Part shown: positions 15,251 through 24,085 of the stretch, one piece after another | How positions within the stretch are numbered: position 1 is the first letter of the stretch | How the letters are laid out: every line of letters starts with the position of its first letter | NCBI GenBank assembly: GCA_016935555.1 | Contig: JAFGQR010000056.1 | Coordinates: 1-33,677 of the forward strand | DNA length: 33,677 nucleotides | DNA from: Verrucomicrobiota bacterium | Lineage (GTDB): Bacteria; Verrucomicrobiota; Verrucomicrobiia; Limisphaerales; JAFGQR01 | Direction of reading: 5' to 3' | Program-made: the position numbers and the translations under genes | The notes under the pieces: generated by a model | Told to the model about the DNA's origin: nothing | The model's database searches: none | Seen by the model: the letters and a program-made list of their open reading frames with translations, nothing else

Positions 15251-18200
15251 CTACGGCTGGACCGTCAGCCGATACACGTTGAATCCAGGCTCGGGCTGGA
15301 GGCCCAGGGAGAGAACGACGCGCCCGCCGGTGCCGGGCACCGGGTCGCCAAAGGGCTGCCACGGCGCGGAGGGGAATTGGGGATTCCACTCAAGGTGGAA
15401 GATGCGGCCGGGCGTGGTGGGGAAGGACAATTCGACGGTATGGGCATCGCGCCGCAGGGCGGTGAGGCTCATGACGCTCGCGGCGTCGCCCGGCGCCGTG
15501 CCGGCCTGGTATTCCTCGAAATTGCCCGCGCCGTCGCCGTCCGCGTCCGCATGGCGGTCGGCGGCGGAATGCGGGTTCAGGCCGTGGGCGATTTCGTAGG
15601 TGTTCGGCATGCCGTCGCCGTCGGAGTCGGCCTGCACCTCGAGCACGGCGCGGGCGACATGGTTGGCCGGGTCGAAGTCGAACGTGGCTTGGTGGAGGGA
15701 GATGACGTTGGTGATTCTTCCGGACGCCTGCGGCGCGTAGGTCAGGAGGACGCGGGCGGCGGCGCCGGGACCGAGATCGCCGAGGTCGCAGCGCACGGTG
15801 GTGCCGTCACAGGCACAGGCGCCCTGGCTGGGAACGGCAGAGACGAAGGCGACTTCCGCGGGCAGGGGGTTGCTGAGGACGAGATGGGCGGCGGTTTGCG
15901 GGGTGCAATTGGCGACGCGCAGGTGGCACAGGGCGGTTTGGCCTTTGGCGAGGGGGTCGAGGCGGGTGTATTGGGAGAGGGTCACATTGGTGGCCGCCGT
16001 GAACAGAACCTCGAAATGGTTGGTGGCGGCGGCGCCGTCCGTGTCGGTTGCCACGAGGGTGATGGTTGCGGAATCGTTGCGGTTGCTCACCGGCAGCAGC
16101 AGAAGCGTGCGGTGGCTGCCGCTGCCGCCCAGGGCGAGGTTCTGGGGCGGCAGCCACGCCGGGTCGGAGCTGTGCGCGGTGATCACCACGTTGCTGGCGG
16201 GTGTCTCGAGGTCGTCCACGGAAAACGCGACGGGGCCTAGGGCGGCATTGGCGGGTGCGGTGATGCTGGCGACGGGGCTCAGGCTGGGCACTTCGGAGAG
16301 GATCACGAGAGTGGGCATGGTGCCGGGGTTGCCCGTCTCGCGCGCCCCGTAGGCGACGCCGGTGCCGGGGAGGTCCCGAGTGGCGGCGATGCGGAGGGAC
16401 AGCCTGCCATTGCCCGCCAGGGCTTCCTGAACGGCGTGGGTCACGTCGATGTCCACAGGCTCGCCCGCCGCGGGTGCCCAGTCGCCCAAATGCAGGCACG
16501 CCGCCGGCTTGGTGTCCCACGTGAGCGTGTTCTCATTCCACGCGCCGTCCCGGACCAGGAAGGCGCCGTCTTCAGCCGGCCCCGTTGCGGCCAGGGGGAA
16601 GAATCGCACCCGGGCCCTGGTGAGGGTTGGGGAGAGGCCGCTCAGATCAAAGCGCACGAACGTCTCCTGGCGGCGGGTTGCGCTCCATCCGGTGCCCAGG
16701 GTGGCATCGGCTCCGAAGTTCCAGCTCGCCGCCTCGCCATCCTGCACCGTGGCATCGGCTTCCGGATGACGGAGGACGACGGGCGCGGCTTCGTGCGCAA
16801 TTTCCAGGTTCAGCACGGCCCAATCGACGGCGGTTTGCGTGCCGACGGCGACATGGAGTTGTCCGTCCTGGAGAAGGGCCAGGTGCGGCGAGAGATCCAG
16901 GATGCGGGTGTCATTGGTGGTGAGCGGCAGCCAGCCCAGGTCGCCAAACGGCGTCTCGTGCGAGGCGTCATCCAGCCAGACCCAGTCTCCGGCGGTGGCG
17001 ACGCCGGAAGCTTTCAAACCAAACCCGAGCGCGGCTCCGACCACGCGTTCGCCGGGGGCCAGGGGGACGTTGAAGCTCAGGGCGATGATTTGTGGGGAGG
17101 CTTGGGAGTCGAAGCCGGCGACGGGCACATGGGGAGAGGCGTTGGCGATCGCGAGCCGCCACGCGCCGTCCACGGGCGGCTCGTCCGCGGGGTCACCCGG
17201 CTCAAAGAGGTCGAAGTCGCCCAGGGGGTATTCGCGGGGTTCGAGCCGTGAGAACGAGAGGCGCTGCTGGCGTTGGGCGTGATAGAGGCTGCGGGGCCTG
17301 ACCTGGATGCCGATGGCATCGTAGAGGCCGGGCTCGTTCGAGCCCACGTCGGGCGATCCCAGGCCGATCACCCCCCGGGCGCCGATGAGCCAGTTCTGGG
17401 CGGTGGGCGGGTTGTTGACGACGAAGTAGCCGCCGAGGCAGTTCCACAACGCGCAATTGGCGCCCGTGAAACCGCGTCCGCCCCACAAGCTGCCCCAGTT
17501 TCTGACGTGGATGCCGTCGGGGCCGAGGTTGAAGACGTTGTCGTACATGGCGCCGGTGGTCCAGTGGTGCCGTGGGCTGCATTCGGCGTAACAGTTGGTG
17601 GCGACGCAGTCGACAAACGCCGCGGGGCCGGCGGAGGTGGAGAGGTTGGCGTAGGGGTGGCGCCCGTGATCGTCGTGGCAATCCTGGATGAGGACCAACT
17701 GGCCCAGGTTGTCGAACGAATAACGCAACCCCCCAAGCAGGGGCGCAACCGGCTCCACATTGCGGCAGCCCCGCACCGTGATCGACCGGGTGCGCTTCTC
17801 CACCTGCGTGAAGCCGTTGATGAAATGGCGGGAGGTCACGTTCTGCACCCAGACGTCCTCAGCCAGGTTGATAAACACGAACCGCTGCGGGTGGTTGATG
17901 TCCGCGTAATACACCATGCCGAAGTTCAATGAGGCCGTGTTCGTCGCCAGAATCGACGGGTCAAACCCCGACGCCGCGCACAGGTCCTCGACGCCGACGT
18001 TCCGAATCCGTCCCAGCCAGCTGTATTTGAAGAGGCGCCCGCCCCCGTAGCGTTGATCGAGGGAATTGGCCAGCGGCGCGTCGAGCGTGACGAGGCTGCC
18101 TTCCAAGCGGGTGATGGTGCGGTCGTAGAAAATGTCCTCCTTGCCCGGCAGCCAACCCACCGCGTCCATGCCGATGTCATGAAGCCAATTGGTGGTGGCG

Positions 18201-18811
18201 GGACGGTGGACCATGACCCGGTCGTGGACCGCCAGGCCGGCCGGATCCTGGACGTGCAGGCTGCGGGCACCCACCGGCACATACTTGTCCGCAATCGGCC
18301 AGCTGGCCCCGGCCGTCTCATACCAGCCGTCGGTGCCGCTGATCGTCAGCAACCCCGCCTGGTTCGTGGAGTTGAGTTGGATCGTCGTGGCCTCCGGTCC
18401 GGCGCCGCGCAAGACCACGCCGCTCATGGTGATCAACAGGGTGTTGGTCATCTCGTAGTGACCCGCCGTCAGCAGAACCGCTCCCCGAAACCCATTCGCG
18501 TCAGGCGGCAGCGCCCCCACCCGGTTGAGTGCCGCCTGAATCGCCCCGCCATCATCGCCCGGCTGCGGACTGAGCGTCTCACGCACCGGCACCTTCGGGA
18601 TCGGCTCGGCCCCCTGCCGGAATCCCAGGGCCGAGTAATCCAGAATCCGGTCCCCGAGCGGCGTGCGCCGGTACACGAGGCGTCCGTCGGCGCCCGGGTA
18701 GGCCCACGAACTCTGGTTGGTCAGGGCAACAGCGGGCGTGACCCAGCACAGCAAGGCGCCGAGCCCCCCGAACATCAGCCGATGCAACCTCGGCACCCGC
18801 AGCAACGTCAT
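15251..18811 (-). CDS. Large exported beta-helix (pectin-lyase-fold) protein with surface domains
   Basis: A 1186-residue multidomain secreted protein. After a signal peptide (LMFGGLGALLCWVTPAVA, cleavage near residue 29), residues about 30-540 form a right-handed beta-helix: the start GDDGGAIQAALNRVGALP and GVVLRGAGPEATTI are the usual pectate-lyase/GH28-like entry, and conserved H/N positions recur in the coils. Residues about 670-840 look like a DNRLRE/CBM96 domain (ETFVRFDLSGLSPTLTRARV), about 845-935 like an Ig-type domain, about 940-1060 like a DUF11 repeat domain, and 1062-1115 contain calcium-binding TSP3-type repeats (DSDGDGMPNTYE, DADGDGAGNFEEYQAG). It is likely a cell-surface or extracellular polysaccharide-processing protein; lyase or hydrolase activity is not proven. 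No PEP-CTERM or LPXTG anchor is visible. Confidence 0.82.
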   Translation of the reverse strand: MTLLRVPRLHRLMFGGLGALLCWVTPAVALTNQSSWAYPGADGRLVYRRTPLGDRILDYSALGFRQGAEPIPKVPVRETLSPQPGDDGGAIQAALNRVGALPPDANGFRGAVLLTAGHYEMTNTLLITMSGVVLRGAGPEATTIQLNSTNQAGLLTISGTDGWYETAGASWPIADKYVPVGARSLHVQDPAGLAVHDRVMVHRPATTNWLHDIGMDAVGWLPGKEDIFYDRTITRLEGSLVTLDAPLANSLDQRYGGGRLFKYSWLGRIRNVGVEDLCAASGFDPSILATNTASLNFGMVYYADINHPQRFVFINLAEDVWVQNVTSRHFINGFTQVEKRTRSITVRGCRNVEPVAPLLGGLRYSFDNLGQLVLIQDCHDDHGRHPYANLSTSAGPAAFVDCVATNCYAECSPRHHWTTGAMYDNVFNLGPDGIHVRNWGSLWGGRGFTGANCALWNCLGGYFVVNNPPTAQNWLIGARGVIGLGSPDVGSNEPGLYDAIGIQVRPRSLYHAQRQQRLSFSRLEPREYPLGDFDLFEPGDPADEPPVDGAWRLAIANASPHVPVAGFDSQASPQIIALSFNVPLAPGERVVGAALGFGLKASGVATAGDWVWLDDASHETPFGDLGWLPLTTNDTRILDLSPHLALLQDGQLHVAVGTQTAVDWAVLNLEIAHEAAPVVLRHPEADATVQDGEAASWNFGADATLGTGWSATRRQETFVRFDLSGLSPTLTRARVRFFPLAATGPAEDGAFLVRDGAWNENTLTWDTKPAACLHLGDWAPAAGEPVDIDVTHAVQEALAGNGRLSLRIAATRDLPGTGVAYGARETGNPGTMPTLVILSEVPSLSPVASITAPANAALGPVAFSVDDLETPASNVVITAHSSDPAWLPPQNLALGGSGSHRTLLLLPVSNRNDSATITLVATDTDGAAATNHFEVLFTAATNVTLSQYTRLDPLAKGQTALCHLRVANCTPQTAAHLVLSNPLPAEVAFVSAVPSQGACACDGTTVRCDLGDLGPGAAARVLLTYAPQASGRITNVISLHQATFDFDPANHVARAVLEVQADSDGDGMPNTYEIAHGLNPHSAADRHADADGDGAGNFEEYQAGTAPGDAASVMSLTALRRDAHTVELSFPTTPGRIFHLEWNPQFPSAPWQPFGDPVPGTGGRVVLSLGLQPEPGFNVYRLTVQP

Positions 18812-18829
18812 AGCGAAGTCAAACAGCCT

Positions 18830-18857
18830 AAATTAGCCCGAAACCGGGTTCTCACAA
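18830..18857 (-). promoter_or_regulatory. Candidate promoter for the beta-helix gene
   Basis: On the minus strand TTGTGA (18857-18852) and TAATTT (18835-18830) are separated by 16 bp, a fair sigma-70-like pair. The leader would be only about 11-12 nt. The decamer GGCTAATTTA containing the -10-like box recurs at 23215-23206 upstream of the other large exported protein. Visual match only. Confidence 0.3.
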
Positions 18858-19024
18858 GGGCCAAAAATCGCACCCCTCCAGGCCGCACGCGATCCCATGC
18901 CTCAACGCCGCACCCCCAAAAAACACGCCGGCGCAGGATTCGCGTCGCCCAGCATTCGAGGGCGTGCCGCGCCCGGGCCGGGGCAGCCAGCCGCCAAAGC
19001 CGCACGGTTGAGGAGGGCACCGGG

Positions 19025-22000
19025 TTACTCGGTCTTGAACCGCCAGTGGCGGAAGCTGACGCCCGAGTTGCCCCAGGCGTAGGCAGCGACGGTGCCGGCC
19101 GCGTAGCGGTCGTGCTGCACGTCCATGTCCTTCTGGCCGTCGAAAAACACCGTGATCCGGGAGCCGCGCATGAGGATTTTCAATGCGTGCCACTGGCCGG
19201 GGGTGTAACCGGCGGGTTGGCGGGCAAGCAGCCGGTAGTGGGCGCCGTCCTTGACCGCCACGGCCCGAAAGGAGCGCTCGCTGTCCATCAGCCAGAGGTA
19301 ATAATGCCCGGCGTCTTGGTATCGAAAGGCCACCCCCACGGTGTCGTTGTCCACCGACCGGATCTCGAGGCTCAAGTCGCCGTTGGCAAAGCCGTAGCCT
19401 TCCCGGTAGACCTGCATGGTGCCGGGACGTTCCGCGGCCGGGTCCGCACTCATGGCCCGGGCCGTCTTCACGAGCGTGTTCGCTTTCTGCTCCAGCATCT
19501 CGGCAGCCAGAATCCAACGGCTGGCCGGGAGCGCGCCCGGGGCGTCGGCGGTCTGCCAGTGACCGGGATCCAGCGGCACGACGTCAGGACCGATGGTGAA
19601 CGCGGCGGAGGCGATGCGGCTGGCGGGGCGATGGGGTGCGAAGGAGCGCGCCTGGAGGGACGCGCTTTGGCGCAACACCAGGGGCTGGCGGTAAAGGGGC
19701 GAATCGGCGCGGGGCGGGGTGCCGTCCAGCGTGTAGCGCACCTGGTCGCGGTCGGGCTGGCCGGCCTGCAAGCGCACGGTGACCGCCGCGCGCGAGGTGC
19801 CGCCGTGAGGATCGATCCGCGGCGCCCGCACGCCATCGGTCTGCAGCGCCACCCAGGCTTGGTTCGGGTAACTGCACACGCAGCCGGCCGTCGCATCGGG
19901 CACCAGGACGAGGCCGCCGACAGGCAGGGTGTTGATCCAGCAGCCGGGGCGCATCCCGCCGAACTCCTCGGTGCCGGAGCCGGTAAGCAGGTCGAAGTAG
20001 CCCAGAGTGGCGGAGCGATACAACACCAGGTCGCGAGCGCAAGAAAGCGTGCCGCAGCCATACGACCGCTTGAGAGGAAACGCCACCTCCTGGCCCGTCT
20101 CCAGATCCCAGGCGCCGCCCTCGGCGTAAAGGGTGCGGTCGTTCACCATGAGGCGGGACCGGTATTGGGCGCGCCGCTCCCAGAGACGGTTCCCGGTGGA
20201 AAGGTCGAACACGGTGAGGCGGCCGCCCAATTCGCTGGCGAGGGCGAAGCGGGTGGGTTGGTAGCCCATGATGATTTTGCTGTGCCGGGCGCTGATCATG
20301 GCAACGGTGCCGTAGATGTCGCGGTCCTGGCGCCAGAGCACCTGGCCGGTTTGGGCGGCCAGGGCCACCAGGTCGCCGCTCGGCTCGTTCGTCGGCGTCG
20401 CACCCCGAACCCGGTCATAGAGCGTCATCGGCCGGTCAATCAACACGACAGCCCCCGCGCCGATCGCGATGGTGTTGTGGCGAAGCGAATGACGCGCCTC
20501 GTGCCGCCACTTCAACTCGCCGCTCGTCGCGTCGAGAGCAAACAGGGTTTTCGACTCGGTCAGCTGCCGCGTCAGGTCGCCGCCTCTGAGATACCGGTAG
20601 GTCACCACATGCCCGGGATTCGCCAGCGAGCCGAACAACACGCCGTCCGCCCACGCAATGAACCCCCACGGCAGCACCGCGCCGTCCGCCCCGCGCGGCG
20701 CCACCCACCGGCCCAGCCGGCGGCCGGTCCTGGCGTCCAGCCGCAGACAATAATTGTCCCGCCGCACGTAAACACTGTCCTCGGACAGACAGAAATTGCT
20801 GCCGGTGCCGCTGGCGCCCATCAGGTGATCGCCGTCGTAGGCGGCCAGGATTCCCGGCAGCGGGTGCTTCCACAGGACGTGCCCGTTGTACGCGTCCACC
20901 GCCACCAGGCTGTCGATCCCCTCCACATACAGCACGCCGTTCAGAAACAACGGCGCCGGAGGCCGCCCGTGGCGTTGGACCAGCCGCTGATCCACATCCG
21001 TAAACCAGAGCAGCCCCAGCGGCCCCCGCACCAGCGCGTCGTCCGAACACAGGGTGTTCGCGGCGTCCGCATACTGGTGGGTCCACGACCCGGCGCCCTC
21101 GAGCGTCCCGCGAACCTCCACCCGAAACATCCCGGGTTGGCCCGCGCAAATCACCCCGCCATAAGGCCGCTGCACACGCCGCGCCTCCTCCCACCAACCC
21201 CCCTGGCCGCCCTCCGCCAGCAACCGCCCCGAAACGATCAGATTGGCAACATAGTCCGGCAGACCCGAACGCGCCGGATCGCGCCTCAGCACCACAACCC
21301 GCGACCCGTACAAACCCGACGCCATGAGCCGCGCGCGCGCCGCGGCAACCGCCGCCGGCGACGCGTCCACCGCAACCACGTGCAACGCGCTGCGGCGCGC
21401 CAGCTCGAGAGCCAGCGCCCCGTCCCCACACCCCAAATCCACACAGTAACCGCTCGTCACACCCGCACGCACCAGCACCTCCGCCGCCGCGCGCCCCACC
21501 CGGGAATCCCCCTCCGCGTCCGCCCGCGCCCGAACCGGCACCGCGGACGTGGCGGAAGGCTGGGCGCCGCGGGCAGGCCCGGCCGCGGTGCCGTAACCGT
21601 GGAGCACCCCGCGATCGGTGCTCACGACGAGCATGCCGCCGGCAGCTGCCAACCCCCACGCGGCGCCGTCGACCCCGGCGCGCCAGACCTCATTGCCCGC
21701 GGCCAGATCCACACGGCACACCGCGCCGGTCGCCCCAACATAGGCGTCCGGACCGGCAACCACCAGTTCAACGGCCCGGGAGGCTTGCGCCACCGCAAAA
21801 CGCCGCGCCACCACCGGTGCCCGTTGCGCGCGCACCGTTCCCCGGCGGTCCGTGCGCGGGCGCTCCGCCCACTCGTAAACGACCAGTTCCCCGCCGGCAA
21901 CCTGCACCAGGCCTCCGGGCAGAACCGCCACAAGCCCGCGCTTCAGGTCCGCCACCCTCTGCCCATCCCGCCGGTCAAACACAAGTCCGTCGTTGATGAC

Positions 22001-22876
22001 AAACTCGTCGGCGGCAACCACGGGGCCGCCGCCGCGCTGGCCGTTGGCCTGCAGATGAAAATACTCGAATCGCCCGTCGGCGCGCCGCAGCGAGGCGGGC
22101 ACCGCGCGGCCGTTGGGCACCAGCACGTGGTCTCCGGTGGCCGCCAGGTAACCCTGCGGCGCAATCCCGCTGTGGGCCTCGGCGCCCCCGTGCGGTTGCC
22201 CCATCCAGATCGTGCCGGCCGTGTCGTTCATCCACCGCGTCCGGCCGTCCCGAGCCCCCACCCCATACACAAACACACCGTCGCTCGGCCAAATCCCCGC
22301 CGCATAATGCACCGTCCCCTCCACCACCACCGGCCCCCCACGCGCCGGCCAGCGCGAAATCATGCGCTCGTTGCCCAACGCCAGCGCGTCGTTCGGCGCG
22401 CCCTGGTGCGTCCAGCGCAACTCCCCTGTCCCCGCCGCCAGGCAATACAACCGGCCATCGTCGCTCGCCACGTAAAGGTGCCCCTCCCCATACACAGGCG
22501 CGAACCGCACAGGCCCCTCCGTGGCATGACTCCACCGCTCCACACCCGTCGCCGCGTCCAAAGCCCGAACCACACCGTCCCCGCTCGACCCGAAGAAGAT
22601 CATCCCCCCCGCCAGCACGGGTTGCACCGCCCGATCATAGGTCATCCGCTCCGACCGCGGCCAGGCCGGACGAGGCGGACACGACAGCCGATGCGACCAC
22701 CGCAGCGACAGCGTCGCCGGCAGCGCCTCGGGCGTGCAGCCGCTGCGCTGGGCATCGTGACGGAACGCCGGCCAATCGGCTCGGACCAGGACAGCGCCGA
22801 GGGTGGCACCTGCCACCACCGTTTCCAGGCAGCGCCGCAGCCCATGCCTCCCGTAGGATCGCAATGGATTGCTCAT
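19025..22876 (-). CDS. Exported PQQ-like beta-propeller protein with embedded methyltransferase domain
   Basis: A 1283-residue protein starting at ATG 22876; the open frame above it is a noncoding repeat region. A signal peptide is likely (RR, then LETVVAGATLGAVLVRA). Residues about 30-440 are a PQQ-type propeller: WPAFRHDAQRSG, then repeats such as VVRALDAATGVERW and LYCLAAGTGELRW. Residues about 458-600 are a class I methyltransferase-like domain with motif I VDLGCGDGALALEL (about 478) and VVAVDASPAAVAAARARL. A second propeller follows (about 600-1010; VAVDAYNGHVLWKHPL, FALDATSGELKW). Residues about 1025-1095 resemble a chitobiase-type C-terminal domain (VRYTLDGTPPRADSPLY), and 1110-1283 a LamG/3-keto-disaccharide-hydrolase-like jelly roll (DAGHYYLWLMDSERSF, WHALKILMRGSRITVFFDGQ). 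Function unknown. The domain order is unusual because SAM is not expected outside the cytoplasm. Confidence 0.85.
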   Translation of the reverse strand: MSNPLRSYGRHGLRRCLETVVAGATLGAVLVRADWPAFRHDAQRSGCTPEALPATLSLRWSHRLSCPPRPAWPRSERMTYDRAVQPVLAGGMIFFGSSGDGVVRALDAATGVERWSHATEGPVRFAPVYGEGHLYVASDDGRLYCLAAGTGELRWTHQGAPNDALALGNERMISRWPARGGPVVVEGTVHYAAGIWPSDGVFVYGVGARDGRTRWMNDTAGTIWMGQPHGGAEAHSGIAPQGYLAATGDHVLVPNGRAVPASLRRADGRFEYFHLQANGQRGGGPVVAADEFVINDGLVFDRRDGQRVADLKRGLVAVLPGGLVQVAGGELVVYEWAERPRTDRRGTVRAQRAPVVARRFAVAQASRAVELVVAGPDAYVGATGAVCRVDLAAGNEVWRAGVDGAAWGLAAAGGMLVVSTDRGVLHGYGTAAGPARGAQPSATSAVPVRARADAEGDSRVGRAAAEVLVRAGVTSGYCVDLGCGDGALALELARRSALHVVAVDASPAAVAAARARLMASGLYGSRVVVLRRDPARSGLPDYVANLIVSGRLLAEGGQGGWWEEARRVQRPYGGVICAGQPGMFRVEVRGTLEGAGSWTHQYADAANTLCSDDALVRGPLGLLWFTDVDQRLVQRHGRPPAPLFLNGVLYVEGIDSLVAVDAYNGHVLWKHPLPGILAAYDGDHLMGASGTGSNFCLSEDSVYVRRDNYCLRLDARTGRRLGRWVAPRGADGAVLPWGFIAWADGVLFGSLANPGHVVTYRYLRGGDLTRQLTESKTLFALDATSGELKWRHEARHSLRHNTIAIGAGAVVLIDRPMTLYDRVRGATPTNEPSGDLVALAAQTGQVLWRQDRDIYGTVAMISARHSKIIMGYQPTRFALASELGGRLTVFDLSTGNRLWERRAQYRSRLMVNDRTLYAEGGAWDLETGQEVAFPLKRSYGCGTLSCARDLVLYRSATLGYFDLLTGSGTEEFGGMRPGCWINTLPVGGLVLVPDATAGCVCSYPNQAWVALQTDGVRAPRIDPHGGTSRAAVTVRLQAGQPDRDQVRYTLDGTPPRADSPLYRQPLVLRQSASLQARSFAPHRPASRIASAAFTIGPDVVPLDPGHWQTADAPGALPASRWILAAEMLEQKANTLVKTARAMSADPAAERPGTMQVYREGYGFANGDLSLEIRSVDNDTVGVAFRYQDAGHYYLWLMDSERSFRAVAVKDGAHYRLLARQPAGYTPGQWHALKILMRGSRITVFFDGQKDMDVQHDRYAAGTVAAYAWGNSGVSFRHWRFKTE

Positions 22877-23054
22877 GGTAATGCGTGACGACGGCCATCC
22901 TTCACGAGAAACCCCCGGAGAGCAAGCCGCCTCTGCCCCGCCCGCCCCCACCGGTGCGTCCGACGATTGTCCGGAGCCAGTCGCGGCAGCGACCAACGAC
23001 CGTGGCCGCGCCGTTCCGTGGCCCCATGCCTCAGCCACGTCGCGGCTGCGCCGC

Positions 23055-23073
23055 TCGGACCACGCTCCGCCCC
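23055..23073 (-). repeat. 19-nt dispersed repeat, copy 2
   Basis: Exact match to 12542-12560 in the same orientation, within noncoding DNA upstream of the propeller gene. In the reverse reading the copies begin GGGGCGGAGCGTGG. Confidence 0.6.
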
Positions 23074-23215
23074 TTTGGCGCCAGCCGGGGCCGAGCGCAA
23101 CGGCACGCCATTGCCCGGCGCCATGGCGGCACCGCCCCAGCCCCCCCAACCGGCCGTCCCCGGACGTCCCCAGAACTGGTGACTGGCAGGGGACAGCTGA
23201 TCGGTTAAATTAGCC

Positions 23216-23342
23216 ACGTCGGTAGCGATGCAAAAATGCAGGTTCTGTGTGTGACGGGTAAGGCGTGAAACTGCGGCGCCGCATCGGGTGAAAATGACAT
23301 TTGTTCTCAAAAGGCCGGATTCAGTCCGGCCTTTCGGTTTTT
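23216..23342 (+). ncRNA. Possible small RNA ending in an intrinsic terminator
   Basis: No protein gene precedes the strong plus-strand terminator at 23310-23342, so some short transcript must end there. In the preceding 95 nt, CGATGC (about 23226) can pair with GCATCG (about 23280), enclosing TGCAGG/ACTGCG complementarity and the palindrome TGCGGCGCCGCA. No known RNA family was recognised. The 5' end is a guess. Confidence 0.3.
23310..23342 (+). terminator. Intrinsic terminator upstream of the antiporter operon
   Basis: A 10-bp perfect stem AAAGGCCGGA (23310-23319) and TCCGGCCTTT (23325-23334) with loop TTCAG is followed by CGGTTTTT (T-run 23338-23342). On the plus strand it lies 207 nt before mrpE. 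On the minus strand the tract after the stem is weaker, so plus orientation is preferred. Confidence 0.85.
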
Positions 23343-23548
23343 AGAGCGAGGCGACGCACGGGTGCTGGGAGGTTTTCAGGGGGCGTGGGCAGCGGTTGCA
23401 TTCTGTCTCGCGTTCCCGACCAATCCTCGAACCAACCCGCGAGCCGCCGCGCATGCGGAGCGGCGGCAGGACATCCCTGACCCGGCTTGGGTGGAAAAGT
23501 GGATTTGTCTGGAGTCCGCCCCATGCCTCGGGGATTCTGCGGGCGCAC

Positions 23549-24085
23549 ATGACCGTCGCCAAATCCATGGCCGTGCCGTCAACGCCCCATGCCCTGGGGC
23601 GATTTCTGGCCCGGGCGGCATGGATGGGGCTGGTTTGGTTCGGGTTGAACGGTGCGGACTGGGCTTCGTGGGTGGTCGGCGGGCCGGCGGTATTGGCAGC
23701 CGCCTGGGTCAGCGTCAGCCTCCTGCCCGCGATTCCCTGGCGCTGGTCCTTCGGCGGCGCGATGGCCTTTGCCCCGTATTTTCTGCGCGAATCCTTGCGC
23801 GGGGGCTGGGACGTCGCGCGGCGCGCCGTGTCGCCGGCGATGCGCCTGGTGCCCGGCATTGTGAGGTATCCCTTCCATCTCCCTTCCGGGCCGGCGCGTT
23901 TGTTTTTTTGCAGCGCGATCAGCCTGCTGCCGGGGACGGCGGTGGTGGCCATCGCGCCCGGGGAGATTGCGGTGCACGTGCTGGAATGCACGCCGCGGGT
24001 GGAGGCGGATTTGCGGGAACTGGAGCGGCGGGTGGCGGCATTGTTTGGGGTCGGACGCGGCGGTGAACCGGGGGGTGCGGGATGA
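23549..24085 (+). CDS. mrpE: Cation/H+ antiporter subunit MrpE/MnhE
   Basis: A 178-residue membrane protein, near the usual 160-170 for MrpE. ATG 23549 is chosen because the 51 upstream residues are Arg/Pro-rich and unlike the family. Hydrophobic segments at about 20-60 are followed by the conserved block FAPYFLRESLRGGWDVARRA and then RLFFCSAISLLPGTAVVAI and the soluble tail HVLECTPRVEADLRELERRV. In Mrp and Mbh complexes this subunit sits beside F and G in the sodium-translocating part. It opens the operon, and its stop overlaps the mrpF start (ATGA, 24082-24085). Confidence 0.93.
   Translation: MTVAKSMAVPSTPHALGRFLARAAWMGLVWFGLNGADWASWVVGGPAVLAAAWVSVSLLPAIPWRWSFGGAMAFAPYFLRESLRGGWDVARRAVSPAMRLVPGIVRYPFHLPSGPARLFFCSAISLLPGTAVVAIAPGEIAVHVLECTPRVEADLRELERRVAALFGVGRGGEPGGAG

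Larger units (their letters stand above)
22877..23548. other. 672-nt noncoding region with dispersed repeat, possible sRNA and terminator
   Basis: This separates the propeller gene (minus) from the antiporter operon (plus). From left to right it holds GC-rich low-complexity sequence (22877-23150), a 19-nt repeat copy (23055-23073), the decamer TAAATTAGCC (23206-23215), a potentially folded stretch (23216-23309), an intrinsic terminator (23310-23342) and the antiporter leader with a perfect 8-bp hairpin (GCCGCCGC 23443-23450 with GCGGCGGC 23460-23467). Open frames on both strands here have no recognisable protein features and I do not support them. Confidence 0.6.

Noticed and set aside
18053..22888. 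1611-codon plus-strand open frame opposite the two exported proteins
   Set aside because: Arg/Pro/His-rich antisense of strongly supported genes; no signal peptide, motif or repeat of its own.
22873..23310. 145-codon minus-strand frame in the long noncoding region
   Set aside because: It includes the dispersed-repeat sequence and low-complexity Gly/Arg stretches, has no domain, and overlaps the start of the propeller gene by 4 nt only by chance.
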